Assembly (NCBI GenBank): GCA_947095585.1
Contig: OX352763.1
Span: forward strand, 19,517,462-19,581,461
DNA length: 64,000 bases
DNA from: Nephrocerus scutellatus
Lineage: Eukaryota > Arthropoda > Insecta > Diptera > Pipunculidae
Direction of reading: 5' to 3'
Part shown: positions 24,833 through 37,030 of the stretch, piece after piece
Layout: each line of letters starts with the position of its first letter
How positions within the stretch are numbered: position 1 is the first letter of the stretch
The notes under the pieces: generated by a model
The model's database searches: none
What the model saw: the letters and a program-made list of their open reading frames with translations, nothing else
Told to the model about the DNA's origin: nothing
Made by a program: the position numbers and the translations under genes

Positions 24833-25400
24833 TTAAAAACTTTCATTTGACTATGTTCCCTCTTTGTGTTTCACACGACCTAGAGAGCCGAAATTTGTAA
24901 GCAGCTTAATATCGTAGGACATATCTGAGAGCCCGCGTATGTCGCGCGTGGCGCGTGTGATGCGTGCAAAAGTATTTTTTTTTCGACTTTTTTGAGGTCC
25001 TTATTAACTAACTTCAACATGACCTAGAGAACTGAAATTTTCCGAGTATGACCCGTGCCGCGTGTTTGATTGGTTGAATTTTTTTTTCGACTTCTCCTTT
25101 TCCTTTTTAACCACCTTCCACAAGACCTAAAGAGTTGAAATTTTGTGAGTATATAAATCCAGAATAGCATTATGCTCCACGTATGACGCGTGTCACGTTT
25201 CGCATGTGGCACGTGTGATGGTTCGAAATCGCGCCAATTTCTCGCTTTTTGAGGTCTTTTTTAACCACCTTTCATACGACCTAGAGGGCTGACATTTTTT
25301 GAGCGGCTCAATGTCAGGTGCCTATTTTGATATCCCGCTTTTGACGCATGTCGCGAGTCGCGTGAAGCGTGGAAAAAAGAATATTCTTTGAAAAGCTCTG
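24833..25400 (+). repeat. GCGCGTG-rich dispersed repeat, copy 2, four internal units
   Basis: Opens with TTTTAAAAACTTTCATTTGA. The core GACCTAGAGAGCTGAAATTT recurs at about 24872, 25016, 25119 and 25271, each followed by a (G)TCGCGCGTGGCGCGTGTGATG-type segment in varying states of decay. Unit length varies from 103 to 152 bp. Confidence 0.65.
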
Positions 25401-25464
25401 ACCTCAAAACAGATATTTTGGCGATATATATAAAAGTTTGTACCAGAAAAACGAAGTTTTTTAA

Positions 25465-25651
25465 CATTTACTTATTTTGTAATTAACCCGATTTTATTCA
25501 AATTTTGTTTACATGTGTATTTTCGATGACAACACTTTTTGTAAAAATTTGGAAGTGACGATCACTCCGAGGGGCTCTCATATAATTTTTTCAAAATTAA
25601 CCCAACTTTATTCAAACTTTACACATATGGTTATCTCTGATTAGAGAATTT
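25465..25651 (+). repeat. Helentron-like family, 3' part with two internal units
   Basis: Contains two copies of the CCCGATTTTATTCAAATTTT unit and ends with the inverted end TAGAGAATTT (25642-25651). The AAATTCTCTA start is missing. Confidence 0.6.
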
Positions 25652-26099
25652 ATATAAAACATTTTTCTTTATGTGTACCATATTCCCATCGAGAGAAATA
25701 CCCATTCATCTACATCCCACTTATTTCCCACATGTTATTTTCATTTGTATTCTCTCAGGAAAATTCGCAGCAAACATCACCAAATTGATTTCCCGCTTTT
25801 CTTGAGAGTTGAGTTAACACAACATGGCACATAGTTTAGCAGAAAAAAGAGTGAGCTGACAGTTTAGGCCTGCGCGCTGCGCTATCAGCTTCGCTCTGAT
25901 TTTCTCGGTCTGTTGTCTGTAGTCAGTCTATCTGTACAGCATTTGGGTAGGCTGCACGCAGCAGCCACTGGGTGATTAATATCTGGCAGCACAATTGTAA
26001 AGTGTGTTCATGAGAGAATAACAGAAAGAGACGAGACCACTGCCTGTTCTGTGATGTGTTTTGCTCGTAAGCCGGCTAATGTTGCTGTTGGCTGGCACA

Positions 26100-26431
26100 C
26101 ATAGTCAGTCCGACAATCGTGTAGCACTGATCAGATTCAGAATGCTAAAACTTAGTTCGTTGCTCGTCTACTTGTTTAACGCGGAGTGTGATTGCTTATG
26201 AAAGTCATCGGCGAACGGCGACCAACGCAGCGTACCGCAACAGCAACTATAATTAACAGTGCTCTCTGATCGAATACAGTTTCTAATACTGAAAAAGTTT
26301 GTTAAAATTTCATATTTCAGAAAATAATTATAAAATTAACCAGAGCACACAAATAACAATAAATCAAACAAACAGATCGACAAAAATCAAAATTTAAAAA
26401 ATAAAAGTGCATTCGTTAATTGAATTTTGAA
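26100..26431 (+). promoter_or_regulatory. candidate promoter and non-coding first exon
   Basis: Several initiator-like TCAGTC/TCAGATT motifs (26105, 26131) are followed by an A-rich leader-like stretch (26290-26420) without an ATG-led frame. The segment ends at a good donor GAA|GTAAGA (26432). Composition here is less AT-skewed than the flanks. It could be a distal leader of Nost, 16 kb away. No TATA box or exact DPE spacing was found. Confidence 0.3.
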
Positions 26432-27749
26432 GTAAGAATCGAGTGAATTTGTATGAAATAGCGCTGAAATCGGTTTTGAATTAATGGCTGTCGTCGCATA
26501 TTTATTAATTCACACACTTCCAGTCGAACTGAAGTTATATTAATGATACTAATAATACATAAGTACCTTAACTAACTTGCATTTGTTACTTCAAAAATTA
26601 TCAAAAGGGGTAATCGGGGTGAAAATGATAATCCTTCTTATTTGAGCTTTTAATTCGCATTGTTATATAACAAATTCGATCAAATGAGCAGTTCAACATT
26701 TTTGTTTCTTTAATGTTGGCAAAAGACGTAAATTTTTACTAAAATAAAAAAAAATAAGCAGTGCTTCTAGAAAATGTATAAAGCAAAAAAAAAATAGTAA
26801 ATAACTAAGTTAATGCTAAATAAAAGCTGCAGAATGTTAAATTTCCGCATAGGCATGTGAAAATCAGTACGGAAGAGCTGGATGTGCTATATAAACTTTT
26901 TTTTTGTATTGTTTTTGTTTTTGCTAATTTTTTTTTTGTATGAATTGTCTTGAATATTTGCCAGATTTCGTATTTGTTTTATAAATAAAAATTCCTCGAA
27001 GTGTTTTGCAAAAGTGGCACAAGTTTGTATTCGAAAAATTGTGCTGTGCTATTTGAAAACCAAAGAACCTATATTCTATAAAGAATTAAGTTAAATCTAC
27101 TGCGTTTTTAATTGTAATACATATAGTATTATTGGGAAGTGTAATATTTTTTAAATTAAATATGCAAGAAAATGGATATTGGCTAACAGTTTCAAATACC
27201 TTGGATAATTTACCAGACGTATTCTAAGTGCTGGCAAATCACTGTCAACAAAGTGTAATTGCTGCTACTCGACTTAAGTCGTTCTCTTGAGATGTAACCA
27301 AACAAAACACTTAAAGTTTTCTCTAATATATTTGCAAAAATCATTTTAATTCTTCGTTATTATGTAAAGACCAGCATCGATTGTTAGAGGTAAATGAATT
27401 AAAAAATCGTATATGTCAACGGACCGTTCTGGTTCTTGTTCAGTGCTTTTCGGGACCATTCACCATTCGTGTTGTGCTTGTTAAACTTTAACAAATGGAA
27501 AGGACCTACAATTCAAAGCTTTATTCGAAAAGTGATTTGAGAAGATTTCTATTAAAAATATTACTCTGGGACGTATGCCAGACATTCGCGACACTCCACG
27601 TTCCAATATGAGAGCTGAGAATTAAGAAGATATACTTTTTAGTAACTTCACAGATAGGTTTTAGTGTTGGATGATGGCTTCCCGGGTAAATAAGTAGACC
27701 TTAAAATTGAACACTGTATTCGTGTTACTTATCATACTTATGTTCTATA
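26432..27749. other. no recognised feature
   Basis: AT-rich sequence with A and T runs. If the candidate exon before it is real, this is intron. Confidence 0.4.
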
Positions 27750-28640
27750 TGTCGTATATCCCCTTGTGGGTCCTAGGACCTCTACTACGCCTTTTCGGAG
27801 TGTATGACCAATCCACTGCCACTTCCATAGTTTAGTTTTCTAATTCGGTTGACAATGCCCTTTTCGGTTTCACCTTCGGTCGAGACAATACTCCCAAGAT
27901 ATTGGAAACTCTCTACTCTCTCTACCGGCTGTGCAGCAATGTTAACTTGAGTTACTGAGTTAGTGCCGAGGTTGATGATTTTGGTATTGGCAGTATTAAT
28001 CTTCAAACCCGCAACATTTGCCTTCCTTTCCACATTTGTTGTCATTTGGTGCAGCTCCAAAATCCCGTGTGAGAGTAAACAAACGTCGTCAGCGTAGTCC
28101 AGATGTTTGAGTTGAGATGTAAGAGTTCAACGAATTCCTCCGTTTCCAGTAGATAAAGCTGCGCGAAGTACATCGCTAATCACCAACAAAAAAAGTATAG
28201 GCTATAGAATGCAATCTTGTCGTACCCCACTTAGGATGTATAATTCCTCTGACAGCTTTCCTCTATGCAGCACATGACATTTAGAGCCATCATAGGTTCC
28301 TTTAATAATAGATATTAGTTTATCGGGTATGCCTCCACTGCTCAAGGCGAGCCTGTCTGTTGACACCCAGCTGACTTTGTGGCATGTCTTATGCTCAAAC
28401 ATGGTGCCTACTATGATAAGGTGGTTGGTGTTGCAGAAATCAACAAATATTTCACCATTGTCATTTCGTTCGCCGAGGCCGTGCTTCCCAATCACATGTT
28501 TGAGTCCTTCATTGTCGTTGCCTACCTTGGCATTCAAGTCCCCTATCACGATGACGATATCTCCGTTCGGCGTTGCGTTGAATACAGGGCCTAGCTGATT
28601 GTAGAAGTTGTCCTTTTCATCCTTAGTCAAAGGATTCGTT
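27750..28640 (-). mobile_element. RTE-type LINE with endonuclease-RT internal deletion
   Basis: From the high side, the endonuclease is visible (DIVIVIGDLNAKVGNDNEGL; HVIGKHGLGERNDNGE). It then joins in frame, after HKVSWVS, to RT sequence (ALSSGGIPDKLISIIKGTYD; GVRQD). After a gap come VAGLKINTANTKIINLG and ESFQYLGSIVSTEGE from the RT thumb. The catalytic core between them is lost. Confidence 0.75.
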
Positions 28641-29160
28641 AGGGCGTAACACGTTACTTTTTCTGGATGCAATGGAGTCGGTTGAAGCATATGTGCGTTT
28701 GTTGCTTTCCAATAATGCATACTTTGCTTATTGGCAAAGCCATTAAGTCAAAAATGATCTTCATCGCTGAAGATGATTTTTCAAACTTTTGCGGAATCCC
28801 ATCGGATAAGTTTCAGAGCTTTAATTTATCAAGAGACTAAGATCTTTCGCTACAATGTGGACTGAGAGATTCCTAATTCCTGTGAACGGCGTGAAATCGA
28901 CTAATTTGGCTCATTTTGAACTGAGGCACTTACGGCAGCGATATTTGCGGTATTTCAACCGGTTCGTTGTCTCACTGGCACAGAAACATTGACATGAATT
29001 TATCCACTATAGTACGTAAAGCCTGTCCACTATTACGACTGAAAATTGGAGTAAGCGCTTATAAAGTTGCGACCACCGACTCAGAAATTCGGTAGTAATC
29101 TTTAATAATTTCCAAGCAATGCTTGTTCATGAACTTGACCAAAAAAAATAAACCTTTTCT
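28640..29160 (-). mobile_element. mariner-superfamily transposase relic
   Basis: From 29160 downward: an HTH-like region (RNSGQALRTIVDKF; RRSQELGIS-like after frameshifts), then KIIFSDEDHF (first catalytic Asp block) and MHYWKATNAHMLQPTPLHPEKVT. The sequence then runs without a stop into the RTE endonuclease. Several stops and shifts. The remaining catalytic residues are absent. Confidence 0.65.
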
Positions 29161-31016
29161 GACGTTTAAATAATAACAAGCTATAAAAGATGTTTAAGGA
29201 TTCTTTAGTATTAAAATATAAAATTGTTATGTCTCTATTGAAAAACCCTTTATTTGTTTATACCTTTTTTTAATCTTATATAAATTGCTTACAAAAATGC
29301 GTTCGATGGTCACAAGTTGACTGGTTTTTGGTCATTTAATTAAAATAACAAAACAATATAATTAAAAGGATTTTATAGAAAATCAAAACAAAAAAATGTC
29401 AGTTACCTACCATCGCTAAGTTGTTTTTCCTATTAAGGGATGGAAATCTCTTTCTGAACCAAACCCCCCAATTGCAAGTGCAAATGATGCAAATCATTGA
29501 ACCCCACTTTTCACCCTGAAGTCGTGAAAATGCAATTCTTCCCAGTCATTCGTATTTTACCTTTTTCACAATGTTGCCGCTGTCCTCTAGCTGGCGAACT
29601 CAAATCATATCTTACCATTGTATCAGATTGCAGACTGATTATGTTCAAGAGCTTTTACTCTACTGTACATAACATACAAGTACGATTCTGAGTATGTATC
29701 ATCAAGTGCTCTCAAGATAATAACCCTTGGAACTTTGCATCCGACATCTTGATAATTGCCCACTGGCAAAGGCGTATATTATAACAGAAAGTTCAATCGC
29801 CCGCTGAGATATCACGCATTCGTCTTGTCATGTGAGCATGACACTCACAAGAGCTCAGTTGCGTGAAGTATGAAAAGGATGTCGTGCCGCCGCCGTGCAG
29901 GACGTGGTCAAGTGTCGTCTACTTACGCCGACTGCACTGCACTGCACACAACACCAACGGAGTACTATTCTATTCTTTGATTTGGGTCTTTGCACCCACA
30001 GCTACAGCTTGACTATTGTTGCTATCATTTCGTTTTGATTGATTTGATTTGGCATTTGAAATCAGGAAACCCGCCAGCTGCGCCACACAATAAACATAAC
30101 AGATTGCACTTTTCAATTTTCATCCGTGGTGGCTCTGTAGAGGTAAGAGTTAGGTTGACGGGATTTAGCAATTACTTTAATAGGCATTCATGTTCTTTGT
30201 ACAATGTAGATGATGCTTTGTTGTCCGATGGTCTGCCTGGCCATAGCGATAAACGAGAATGCAACACCACAAAAGCCCTAAACAGGTACAAGTACGCTGG
30301 TCTCAATATGGCGCGTCTGGCAATGTGGCGAGATGTTGATTATCTTATGTGGATGCAGTAATAGAAATCTGCGGTTTACCATTAGCACCATCAATGTGCA
30401 GATCGAGAGGAAATCGCTTGAACTTCACTCTGGAAGAAAAATTTTCACACAATACGACCGATTGCGATGCGAATGCGCTTTTTGTGTTAACAGTTATTTT
30501 ACTACGTCGTCAAATTGGATCTTGAAATTGAACATTGAACAAAAATGATTATCATTTATTATGCAAGGTAACTGGATATCCTCTGTCCATTGAATGTTTT
30601 TGCACAGAGACGTATTACGTTCAGATAAAAGCTGTTTGTTTTCTTAATTACCCCCACAGCACATGACTACGTGTGTACGAATATGTTACGCGGTAAACAT
30701 AATATTAAATATCACACTCTTAACATAAGTAATACACTTGATAAGATAACAAAAGAAAAGATAATTGGCTTGTAGTTGTATTTGGAGAATGATAATTTAA
30801 ATTAAACAGTGGAGTGATAAATGGGGGCTTAGATTTTTCACTTATTTTGCTCATGTAACTGACTTTGAGCAGAATGTGTGGTATAGGGCTGAATGAATAT
30901 TTAAATAGGGAATAAACTTTGAGACCAGAATTATACGTATCTTATACGTATTAACAAACATATTTCAGTTATTTAAGTAACTCCAGAACTCTAAAACAAA
31001 GATCTCCTGGTTTTTT
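29161..31016. other. no recognised gene
   Basis: 29880-30145 is less AT-rich and ends at a donor-like GAG|GTAAGA (30142). A 123-codon + strand frame (29990-30361) covers it without any family signature. Confidence 0.4.
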
Positions 31017-31161
31017 AAATTCTCTATATTAACTTCGCTTCCCAGTGTGTTTGTTGCTGGCTGACTGGCCAGTCAAATATTGTGATCAATATCTAACCCA
31101 CTTCGGTAAACCCGATTTTATTCTAACTTAGCACACATGTGTATCTCCTATTAGAGAATTT
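31017..31161 (+). repeat. Helentron-like family, complete short copy (145 bp)
   Basis: Bounded by AAATTCTCTA (31017-31026) and TAGAGAATTT (31152-31161). Inside are the CTGGCTG-type head, GTGATCAATATCTAACCCAC and one CCCGATTTTATTCTAACTT unit with ACACATGTGTATCTCC. Confidence 0.7.
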
Positions 31162-31250
31162 ACAAGGAAATTGTAATTTTTATGGGCTGTTTTTTATTTG
31201 CTATCTTGAATTTAAAAAAAATTCGCCCAAAGCTGCCACATCAGCTTATT

Positions 31251-31372
31251 TAATTCTCTATATTTATCAACTTCGTGTCCGAATGTGTTTATATGTTTGT
31301 TTGTTTGTGGCCGCCGTCAAATCAATTTTAATTCCAAATTATTCAGAAAAAATTCTACCTAAATATTGTTAG
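31251..31372 (+). repeat. Helentron-like family, 5' fragment
   Basis: TAATTCTCTATATTTATCAA start with a diverged TGTTTGTTTGTGG head. It ends without the 3' inverted end. Confidence 0.45.
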
Positions 31373-31439
31373 ACAATCTTAAATTTTCTGCGTCTACATT
31401 ATCTTTCTAGAGAGTATGGTATCCCAGTCTTTATCGTTT

Positions 31440-31735
31440 TCCAAAAATCCTACCGCAAGAATATAGAGGGAAATGAGAGGGCGGACGAACTGGCTAAGGT
31501 AGGTGTCACTATAGACACCGGCTCTATGAAGAGGGTTAGCTGTCCAATGAGCTCAGTGAACGAAAAAATTCTATTACCTTTCTTAATGCTAAGTCACATC
31601 TCAAGTGGAGCAGTCTGTCGAGTTGCGCTATATCTACAGCAAAAGAAAAACCACCGAGTTCTTATCTAGAACCTGGAATTACCACAGTTGTGGCTATCAG
31701 CACGGGCCAGTGGGCAGCTATAGCACTTGTTCCTA
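31440..31735 (+). mobile_element. R1/LOA-type LINE fragment (end of RNase H and tail)
   Basis: Frame with EGNERADELAKVGVTIDTG, the end of an RNase H domain, then the downstream region ending AISTGQWAAIAL, comparable with ITGHWPVGRH at 56350-56400. Confidence 0.6.
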
Positions 31736-31845
31736 TGGCATGTTCAAAAAGTAAAATATTAAGTGATACACTGTTCACACAATTGTGAGCACTGTTAAGT
31801 GAGCCACTGTTAAATGTCAGTACTTTGGGATTTAAACAATTTCCC

Positions 31846-32176
31846 AAGCGATTCGCATGAAATTCGGAATGTAGGACTAAGATGCGACTATAAGACTTCT
31901 TCATATGGCAATTCTGGAATACGATTATTATGGTCTGGAATTTGTGGAACAAAGTAATTTTTTAAACGATTCGCATGAAATTCGGTATGTGGACTATAAG
32001 ACTGTTTCCTATGGAAATTCTGGGATAGGGCAAACAGGGTCTGAAATTTTGTGGACCAAGGAATTTCTCAAGCGATTCGTATGAATTTCGGTATGTAGGG
32101 CTAAGGTGCGACATAACACTTGTTCCTATGGCAATTCTGGAATATGGTCATTATGGTGTAGAATTTTGAGAACTAT
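31846..32176. repeat. tandem array, three units of 106-118 bp
   Basis: Units start at 31846, 31964 and 32070 with AA(G/A)CGATTCGCATGAAATTCGG-type sequence and contain CCTATGGCAATTCTGGAATA. A partial extra unit (GCACTTGTTCCTATGGCA) lies at 31726, at the end of the LINE fragment. Confidence 0.75.
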
Positions 32177-33442
32177 GGAAGAAGCAGATCTTTGGTTTCT
32201 TTTCTTTCGTCCCGGGCAGACGTTGCCACTCTTAAAACCCACGGCTCCGACACAGCCTACCCTGCTCTTTTTGAACCTTGGTTTGCTTCCGAAAAACTAA
32301 CTAATGCAACAGTAGTAGGGCTAAGTTAAACTTTGTGAAAACAAAACTTTTGGAAGGAACTAACTTCTGTCTAGGGAGAACAACATCAATGATGTTGCTT
32401 CATTTTTCCAAGTGTTACATGCTGGAAAGATATATAAGGTCGATACTACGTTTGTACGATACGGACACAACTGGGTGTCTACCCCTCCCATACAGTTTTA
32501 TTGGTAATGACTCAGAAATCGCCCCTTTTAAGTATTTTCCTCTCAAACAACCACAACAGTGCAGCAAGTTTCTTCGGCTAAAAACAACCGTGTGATTGTT
32601 TCAATTGCGTGCTATTATCACCTTCTGCATTACATCTGATGTACATATGTAGTTTTTAATGGAATCATATCGAATTCGTGCTCCACTAAAGAAACAAAGT
32701 TGGATCTTCTGCACGCAGGCACAATCACTTTGATTTGCTCTGATTTGTGTGCGGAGTTTTCTCTTACTTCAACTCTAATTAGTGCCACTCGATATTTATT
32801 TCTTCATTTAACGTAAAAACACATAATAGTTACGAGTATCTAGAAGAAATCTGAAATATTTCACAATTCAGTTCTTAGAACAACTTTTATATGGACAGTA
32901 GACTTAAAAAAAAAACAATGATGCACCACCACATTCAGTTTTGTGGTGTTTCCTGAAGGAGATATAGGTATACGACAACGAGTGCTAGTTATGCAATATG
33001 AACGAAACCAGACATTCAAACAACATCTGGTAGCATTTAAAAAAAATTTACTCTACGTGTGAGCGTATTTTTTCACGATGTTTTCGTTTTATAGTTTTAT
33101 TTATAGATTACTAGAGGCCTCTACTTGTACATAACTACTTAACTGGAAAATACAAAATTGTCACACGCATTTTTGTTTTTATTCACTGCGTGAGAGGTTC
33201 ATTGTTGTTGTGTTCAATCTGCAAGCGCAGCATTGTGAGCAACTTGTTGGTTGTGCGCAAGTTATCACCTGCCATGGGTGCATTGAAAATTGGATTGCAA
33301 TTATTGTTAGGCAGACGGTTGAGGTGTGGTGCACAAAAAAACAATTTCATTCAAGCATTTCAACCAGTTTTTATTTAATAGAATGCCCTGAGATTTAGGC
33401 AGAAGGTTACAATTTCTTTTATTAATAACTTATATATCTATC
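32177..33442. other. no recognised feature
   Basis: Mixed sequence. 32205-32290 is GC-richer with no identifiable coding content. Confidence 0.4.
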
Positions 33443-33472
33443 TCTATATATATATATATATATATAAAAGTG
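33443..33472. repeat. TA-rich microsatellite
   Basis: A (TA)n run inside TCTCTATATA...AAAGTGAA. It resembles a Helitron 5' end expanded by slippage. Confidence 0.6.
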
Positions 33473-33798
33473 AACTCTGTATATATGTATGTTCCCTATG
33501 GACTGCCGAACTCTCTAACCGATAGCATTTAAACTTTGCGTAGCGGTATTATACCATAATGAGCACTTAATAGACATATTTTAAAAGTGGCCAGGCCCCT
33601 TGGTCAAGGAGTCACCATACGAATTATTTTTACGAAAATCATTTTTTTATGAGTTTATCACAACTTTTTAATAGAAGCGTTCTGAAATGTTGCACACCGA
33701 TTTGGTATTTAAAGAAAACAAGAACCGTCATATTTTGAAAAGGGTCGGACACTTTGGTGAGGGGGCTTCCTAATTCCTAACTTTATATTTTTAATTTT

Positions 33799-34400
33799 AA
33801 ATTCTCTATATTAACTTTGCGTGCCTGTGGCTGGCGGACAGCCACACCAAATCTTGTGATAAATTTTTAACCCACTTCCTTAAGCCCGATTTTATTGAAA
33901 CTTTGCACACATGTGTATCTCCCATGACAACACTTTCTGTTAAACACGACCCCGAGGCCCGAGGGGCTCCCATACAAATATTTTATAAAAAGTACCCGAT
34001 TTTCTTCAAATTTTATACACATGTGTATCTCCGATGGGCAAAATTCTTGTAAATATTTGAAGTGATAGGGCCCTGCGGTTGGTGGGCACCCATACAAATC
34101 TTATTTAAAAAAGAAGTACCAGATTTTCTTCAAATTGTATACACAGGTGATCTCCGATGGACAACACTCCTTGTAAAAATTTTGTAGACCCCCCCGGGGT
34201 GGTGAGGCCCATACAAATTTCTTTAAAAATGAACCCGATTTTCTTCAAATTTTATATACATGTGTATCTCAGATGAACAACACTTTTTGTAAAAATTTTG
34301 GAGACCCCGGGCCCCGAGGTCTTGATTTTTTAAAAAAATTAACCAGATTTTCTTCAAATTTTATACACCTCTCCAATGGAAAATATTTTTTATATTAATT
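33799..34400 (+). repeat. Helentron-like family with about 4.5 internal units
   Basis: Starts AAATTCTCTATATTAACTTT with the CTGGCGGACAGCC head. Units begin CC(C/A)GATTTT(A/C)TTCAAA at about 33887, 34000, 34121, 34235 and 34343, spacing 108-121 bp. Each unit has ACATGTGTATCTCC, AACACTTTTTGTAAA and a GGGGCCC-type block. No 3' inverted end is seen. Confidence 0.7.
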
Positions 34401-36704
34401 TTTTCCAAATTAACCCATGCAATCTTTTCCGTTTTTTTTTTTCTATGATAACTTATTCCGAACTTCAGTTAATTGTAAGAAGTTATTTTCTTATAATGCC
34501 ACACCTTATTGAAAAACTATTTTGAAGCTTTGTTTTCTTTAATTATCTTTTATTTATGAACGTAATCAAATCACACTTCACAATTTGAGATATATTCGTT
34601 CGTTTCGAAAGATTTCAACCGACGGACAGCCTAATAACATCCTTTTGCAAGTGCTACAACTACAAATAAAAATGATCGAAGATACATCCTTGGAAAACAA
34701 CAATATCAACTTCCGAAGACAATTTCTGAGATTTCATCTGCGTACAAAACATACTAATTACATAGCGCTACATGTTATATAGAGGAATACGTGACTTTTA
34801 ACGTAAATTTATCCCTTCGGAATGAATCGTACGGGTTGGAAAAGTGGCATAATGCTTGAGAAGCTCGTATGATGAGAAGTACGATTTTTTTCCTGTACAG
34901 GAAAATAAATGTTTTCACATTCATGTAGCTATATGCATCCTGTTGTAAATGATGAGCTTCAGTTTGGTTGTGAGACCACGGAATACCTGTGATTACGTTG
35001 TCTTTGTATTGTCCTGGTTGTTTATTTCTTGTTGAGGCTGCAATTTAACTTTAGCATGTCATGTAGCGAGTCCTTCTCTATACTTTTGGACCATTGTTCT
35101 ATGCAAGCTAGCACCAACCAGAATTTTTTGTAATCTGTGCGATAATCCCCACTGAACTCAGGGCGACTGTTTTACACTGTGTGGCGTCGTCGGCAATTTA
35201 TAAAGCGCAATTGCAGATCAAAGCTACATGAAGGGAACGTAATAAGCTATGCAAATCTTTGGATAACCGGTGATTGGATTCAACCAGAGCAACCCACCGT
35301 ACTGAACGGAAAGATGTTGTCTTTGCAATTTCTACCAAATAATGATTGCAATCATCAAATAGGATACGCAGCGGTCTATGGGCGGTTACTTACTTTGCAG
35401 TTCAATGTAGTGGATTATTTATTTTTATTGCGTGGACACGCGCTGTGTAGAACTATAACCTTCATGAGGTCGTGCTGTCGATGTTTCGATTCTTATCAAA
35501 GGCTTACACATTGAAAAGGAATCACCCAATAAAGGAGTCAGTTTCGTTTTTGGTTTACTTTCGTCTTAAAGATTAATTTTTGCACTAGCATTTTCTTGTT
35601 TATTTTTATTCTAGATAGTCAGTACATACTAGAATGTAGCTTACATGAATCGGTTTTCTTCCTTTATACTGCTAAGCATTTAGGATTTTCACTTTTCTGC
35701 TGCTCCTTCAATTAAAAGCCAATATTTTGCATTTTTGCAAATAAGAAATTTACTAATAAAAGTTTCGCACCTTCACCACTAATCAGATATAGATAGAAAG
35801 CAATATGTGTGGTGAATTTACGTGATATTTATTGTAATTTTAAAATACGACTTATTTAAAAACTCAGGTGCATATTAATTTCTTGAAAATATGATGTTAT
35901 TATATACTGGCATATATCCCTAGATATATTGTATAAAATGATGTGTTATTAATTAACATCATTACAAGTAAAAATCCCCACTTCTTTATTGCTAAGCACT
36001 CACCTGTTACAACCTTTTGAATCGTCACAAATTTTTAGTATCAATATGTGTGATGAACAGTGGGAGTAGAGAAAGAATTACTTATCACAAAATGCCGACG
36101 ATTTTTACAGTTTTCTTTTTTTAACAAAGATTTATAAAAAAGAAGATTGCAGGGATTTTTTATAAGAATAAAAACTACCAACTAAACCAATGCGTTTCTT
36201 TCATAACTTGACAAATTGTTCCAACTTAAGTTGGAGAAAAAATGTAATAACTCAAGTCTCTTGCAAATGAACGAGATGCCACAGAGATGTTATTTTTTTA
36301 TTAGAATATCTCAGGAATAAAACTTATCTAACTGTTCTAATGACTGACTGGCACGATAGATCAAAGTCTGTATGCAATCGGGCGTTAACCGTATCCCAAA
36401 TGTTGTTCCAGGTGGGGCGCGCACCTATCGTATATTATATACCAATTTATCCATTTAAAAGGTATCTAGGATTTTTAACACTATGTCAACAGAATGATAT
36501 CCGATCTGGAACTGGTTACGTAAAAGTCAGTCAATCAGACAGTTGTCATAATATATACTTAATTTGTTCTATCAGCCCAGTCGAAAGTTTGTACATCATT
36601 CACTCAATCTAGTCGCAAGTTTGTACATTAATCACTCAGCTACAAGACAGTTATCAGTATTTCAATCAACTCTAAGCTGTCTGGTTCTTCATCGACTAAA
36701 TACT
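34401..36704. other. no recognised feature
   Basis: One 111-codon + strand frame (35179-35514) lacks a good start context, splice signals or family motif. The rest is AT-rich. Confidence 0.4.
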
Positions 36705-37030
36705 TATTAAAAACTTTTACTTAACTTGACCCCTTTTTGTCTGTATTTTCGACTAATTTGAGGTCATTTTTAACCACCTTCCTTATGGCCTACAAAGCTG
36801 AGCTACAATTTGTGAGTATCTACGTCCAAAATAGCATTTTTATATTACGCTTATGATACATGTCACTTTTCGCGTGTGGCGCGTGTGATGCGTTGAAATC
36901 GCGACATTTTATAGTTTTTTGAGGTCTTTATTAACCCCCTTTCACACGAACTAGAGGCTGAAATTTTGTGAGCGACTCAATGTCAGGGGCCAATTTTGAT
37001 ATCTCGTTTTAGTTTTGTGATCGTTTTTTC
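36705..37030 (+). repeat. GCGCGTG-rich dispersed repeat, copy 3
   Basis: Opens TTAAAAACTTTTACTTAACT. Two units, at about 36784 and 36942, with CGCGTGTGGCGCGTGTGATG and TTTTTTGAGGTCTTTATTAA. Same orientation as the other two copies. Confidence 0.65.

Noticed and set aside
24833..25400. CRISPR-like regular repeats
   Set aside because: Units are long, unequal and degenerate, there are no unique spacers, and the context is an animal genome.
35179..35514. 111-codon + strand frame
   Set aside because: No recognisable family, poor start context, and no donor or acceptor that would fit a neighbouring gene.
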